This document shows positions 51,063-52,675 of a stretch of DNA of 52,675 bases, piece by piece. Both the position numbers and the translations under genes were made by a program. The notes beneath the pieces are model-generated. The model saw only the letters and a program-made list of their open reading frames with translations, made no database searches and was not told the DNA's origin. How positions within the stretch are numbered: the first letter of the stretch is position 1; each line of letters opens with the position of its first letter. The DNA is from Bacteroidota bacterium. Lineage in GTDB: Bacteria > Bacteroidota > Ignavibacteria > SZUA-365. The stretch is from the NCBI GenBank assembly GCA_014860565.1, contig JACZJN010000027.1:1-52675 (forward strand), given 5' to 3'.

Positions 51063-51866
51063 CTAATTTTGTTCGATTTCTTTCGATTTCCGAAGCTTCC
51101 GCCAGATTAGACTCCACCAGCTGCGCGGTCTCCTTGTGATCACCTTCCAACCATACTTTGGTGCACCAGTGCTGAGGATCCCGAAGGAAAAGAGTATGTT
51201 TTTGGTAACATTCAAAGCAGTATGGATGATCCAGATCCCGTGGTAGGTGTCTACACCCGGGCGGAACAGCTGTTCGATCAGCGAGAAGACAAACAGGTTT
51301 CCCGCGAAATACACGAGCAACCCCGAGGCGATCCAGAAAACTGGGTTGTCTACCAGCAGAACGCTGCTGTCTCTCATTTCCTTCACGAGTGTAAGGACTG
51401 AAAGAATGACGAAAACCACACTTTCGATAGAAAGAAAAATACTATCGAATTTATCTACCTCTGCAGAAAAATATTTCCCCGAAGACCAGATAATCAGAAA
51501 TATGGGGATGCTTGAGTACAGTATCCACCGTATCCCGCGATTTGGAAACCACCTGCTGAATACCAGGATCAGGAACACATATTCAATGGCAGAGAAAATG
51601 TCGTAGATATAAAGGTTGGGTTTGTACTGCCGAGCGAGTGCATATGCACTTGCTTCGCTGATTAGTACCAACAATAGGAGTACGGTAAAGTAGCGAAACG
51701 CCTTGTCAAGTTTTTTAAATCCGAGAGTTCCCAGGCTGAGTGGGAAAATCACCGTGAAGACAGACAAAAGAAAAATCTTGTTGAGAGTCTCACTGTAACT
51801 GTCTGTTGCAACAGACTGTATCAGGCCGAGTACGGGCTGGATGAACGAAAGGAGGAAAGAAGGCAC
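51063..51866 (-). CDS. Multi-pass membrane protein of unknown function
   Basis: The 267-aa product starts at GTG 51866, which has gagga 5 nt upstream. Seven or eight hydrophobic helices can be counted, from FLLSVFTVIFPLSLG to SFGILSTGA. FWIASGLLVYFAGNLFVFSLI and GIWIIHTALNVTKNILFSFG are the most distinctive segments, along with YKPNLYIYDIFSAIEYVFLILVF. I do not recognise a named family, but comparable unannotated proteins occur beside histidine kinases in Bacteroidota (impression, not verified). The gene is visibly more AT-rich than its neighbours. Its position between the kinase gene and the small paralogues suggests a shared system. Confidence 0.75.
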   Translation of the reverse strand: MPSFLLSFIQPVLGLIQSVATDSYSETLNKIFLLSVFTVIFPLSLGTLGFKKLDKAFRYFTVLLLLVLISEASAYALARQYKPNLYIYDIFSAIEYVFLILVFSRWFPNRGIRWILYSSIPIFLIIWSSGKYFSAEVDKFDSIFLSIESVVFVILSVLTLVKEMRDSSVLLVDNPVFWIASGLLVYFAGNLFVFSLIEQLFRPGVDTYHGIWIIHTALNVTKNILFSFGILSTGAPKYGWKVITRRPRSWWSLIWRKLRKSKEIEQN

Positions 51867-51909
51867 TGAATTCCTCGAAGAGGATGGGATTCATCAAAAA
51901 GAAATACCG

Positions 51910-51936
51910 AAATGGCTGTCCGCGAAACGGACAACC
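51910..51936 (-). terminator. Terminator-like hairpin after the first small paralogue
   Basis: On the minus strand atggttgtccg/cggacagccat pairs across a short loop with one mismatch and is followed by a T-rich stretch (tatttcttttt). Confidence 0.45.
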
Positions 51937-52017
51937 ATCTCATGTATGGAGAAATATAGCACTCGCTCCGGCAAACGCAAAGCATTCTTTGCACTAGTGC
52001 GGCACGGGGATGGGCTT

Positions 52018-52446
52018 TCAGGAATTCAACTCATTCGCCTCTTCATGGAAGCGCGAGATGGGTAATGCGTGACCGAAGACAAACCCTTCGGTGAGATCCT
52101 GACCATAGGGATCGACCGCTACCATGACCATCTGCGGATGTCCGTCTGTGTCTTTGCCATAGTAGTAGCGAATTCCGACGACATCTTCCTGCAGCAGCAG
52201 CTGTTCGATTGCCGCGCGGCTGAAATAGCGTCCTTTCACCGCACCTGTGCCTGCGTCCTTGCGATAGTTTCGCGTAAGGCTACCCGCCTCTTTCAGCGTG
52301 ATTGTATGATCCTCGAAACCTGTGAATACAGGACGAGTCCGTTCACGCAGAGCGACCGGCGCAGGTGGTGCGAGTGGCGCGTCGATATAGTACTGCGACA
52401 GGTCGATATCGGTCTTTGGCGCTGCATTGTTGTGCATTTCATTCAT
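52018..52446 (-). CDS. Small protein of unknown function, paralogue A
   Basis: The product has 142 aa from ATG 52446, chosen because aaagga lies about 8 nt upstream. A disordered Pro/Ala-rich start (residues ~1-35) precedes an Arg-rich helix-like segment (HTITLKEAGSLTRNYRKD), the core FSRAAIEQLLLQEDVVGIRYYYGKDTDGHPQMVMVAVDPYG, and a C-terminal tail ending NELNS. The core and the ending closely match the partial gene that follows on its other side, e.g. MVAVDPYGQDLTEGF versus MVGVDEHGKDLVNGF. I cannot assign a function. This copy lacks the cysteine tail seen in paralogue B. Confidence 0.75.
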   Translation of the reverse strand: MNEMHNNAAPKTDIDLSQYYIDAPLAPPAPVALRERTRPVFTGFEDHTITLKEAGSLTRNYRKDAGTGAVKGRYFSRAAIEQLLLQEDVVGIRYYYGKDTDGHPQMVMVAVDPYGQDLTEGFVFGHALPISRFHEEANELNS

Positions 52447-52548
52447 GTCTGTATCCTTTCGATGCATGTCCGTTACTGGGGAATTGGTCTGTGGACCTGG
52501 GCGGAATCCCTCCTCTCGCCCTGGGCGGGAGGAGGGTCCGGATACAAC

Positions 52549-52675
52549 TCAGCTGTTGAGCGGATTGAGGCCGCCACAGAACGGGGGACACGGGATCGAA
52601 CGCTCGGCGATGAAGCCGTTGACCAGATCCTTGCCGTGCTCGTCGACGCCCACCATGATCAGCACCGGACGTCCG
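52549..52675 (-). CDS. Small protein of unknown function, paralogue B (5' end beyond window)
   Basis: The open frame reads GRPVLIMVGVDEHGKDLVNGFIAERSIPCPPFCGGLNPLNS (here in part) and ends at TGA (complement of 52549-52551); it continues past the right edge. It is a paralogue of the gene at 52018-52446: both have a (I/V)MV(A/G)VD core, a G(Q/K)DL...GF motif and end LNS. Unlike paralogue A it ends with CPPFCGG, i.e. two cysteines spaced CxxxC, which could bind metal, form a disulfide or be modified. Function unknown. Confidence 0.7.
   Translation of the reverse strand, partial: GRPVLIMVGVDEHGKDLVNGFIAERSIPCPPFCGGLNPLNS

Noticed and set aside
51063-51866. Treating the multi-pass membrane gene as recent horizontal transfer
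   Set aside because: It looks more AT-rich than its neighbours, but membrane proteins are biased this way and no mobile-element boundary is visible around it.

Overview
The window looks like chromosomal DNA of a free-living, non-phototrophic Gram-negative member of the FCB (Bacteroidota/Chlorobi/Ignavibacteria-Kapabacteria) group. The evidence is two secreted proteins with the 'QNYPNPV' type IX secretion (Por) C-terminal domain, many lipoproteins and beta-barrel or secreted proteins, a classical menaquinone (men) cluster, and one strong TAnnTTTG-type promoter element. Base composition is moderately GC-rich. The exact lineage cannot be fixed from the sequence alone.

Layout. 1-0.6 kb: tail of an integrase-type transposase, then a tRNA-Arg(ACG) with promoter and terminator. 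0.6-2.2 kb: purC and a DUF3788-like gene. 2.3-3.9 kb: a mobile or repeat zone with a RAYT/Y1-transposase-like gene and a DUF559 endonuclease gene bracketed by inverted repeats and mirrored short tandem arrays. 3.9-7.8 kb: spmB, spmA and an N-acetylmuramoyl-alanine amidase lipoprotein. 7.8-12.8 kb: methyltransferase, REP-like 77-bp repeats, a YdjM-like membrane hydrolase, a GH76-like glycosidase, rlpA, and a TraB/GumN protein. 12.9-17.9 kb: an Omp28-like T9SS cargo, an EtfD/HdrD-type Fe-S membrane oxidoreductase and a small lipoprotein. 18.0-22.1 kb (minus): the translation block rplM-rpsI, rpsB-tsf, pyrH-frr. 22.4-25.6 kb: class V aminotransferase, DUF190 + crcB, and an SDR. 25.7-35.7 kb: quinone biosynthesis, with aroF and ubiE/menG on plus and menF, a menD-menH fusion, menB, menA, menC, menE on minus. 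35.7-38.8 kb: a giant YCF48-repeat/T9SS protein 5 bp upstream of menF. 38.9-49.2 kb: Yip1-family protein, rpiB, TPR protein, beta-barrel, DNRLRE lipoprotein, glgA, SpoIID-like lipoprotein, and secreted FN3-like and lamin-tail proteins. 49.2-52.7 kb: hybrid histidine kinase, a multi-pass membrane protein, and two tandem paralogous small proteins of unknown function, the second cut by the window edge.

How the genes fit together. The DAHP synthase feeds chorismate synthesis; MenF, MenD-MenH, MenC, MenE, MenB, MenA and UbiE/MenG then cover the classical o-succinylbenzoate menaquinone route, except that no separate DHNA-CoA thioesterase is seen. The EtfD/HdrD-like protein is a plausible menaquinone-reducing partner. 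Amidase, RlpA and SpoIID-like proteins form a scattered peptidoglycan-remodelling set. The most promising undescribed material is (i) the 3' cassette of hybrid kinase, membrane protein and tandem small proteins with a shared VGxD core and a CPPFC tail in one copy, and (ii) the DUF559 cassette inside mirrored repeat arrays next to a RAYT gene that seems to lack its catalytic tyrosine.
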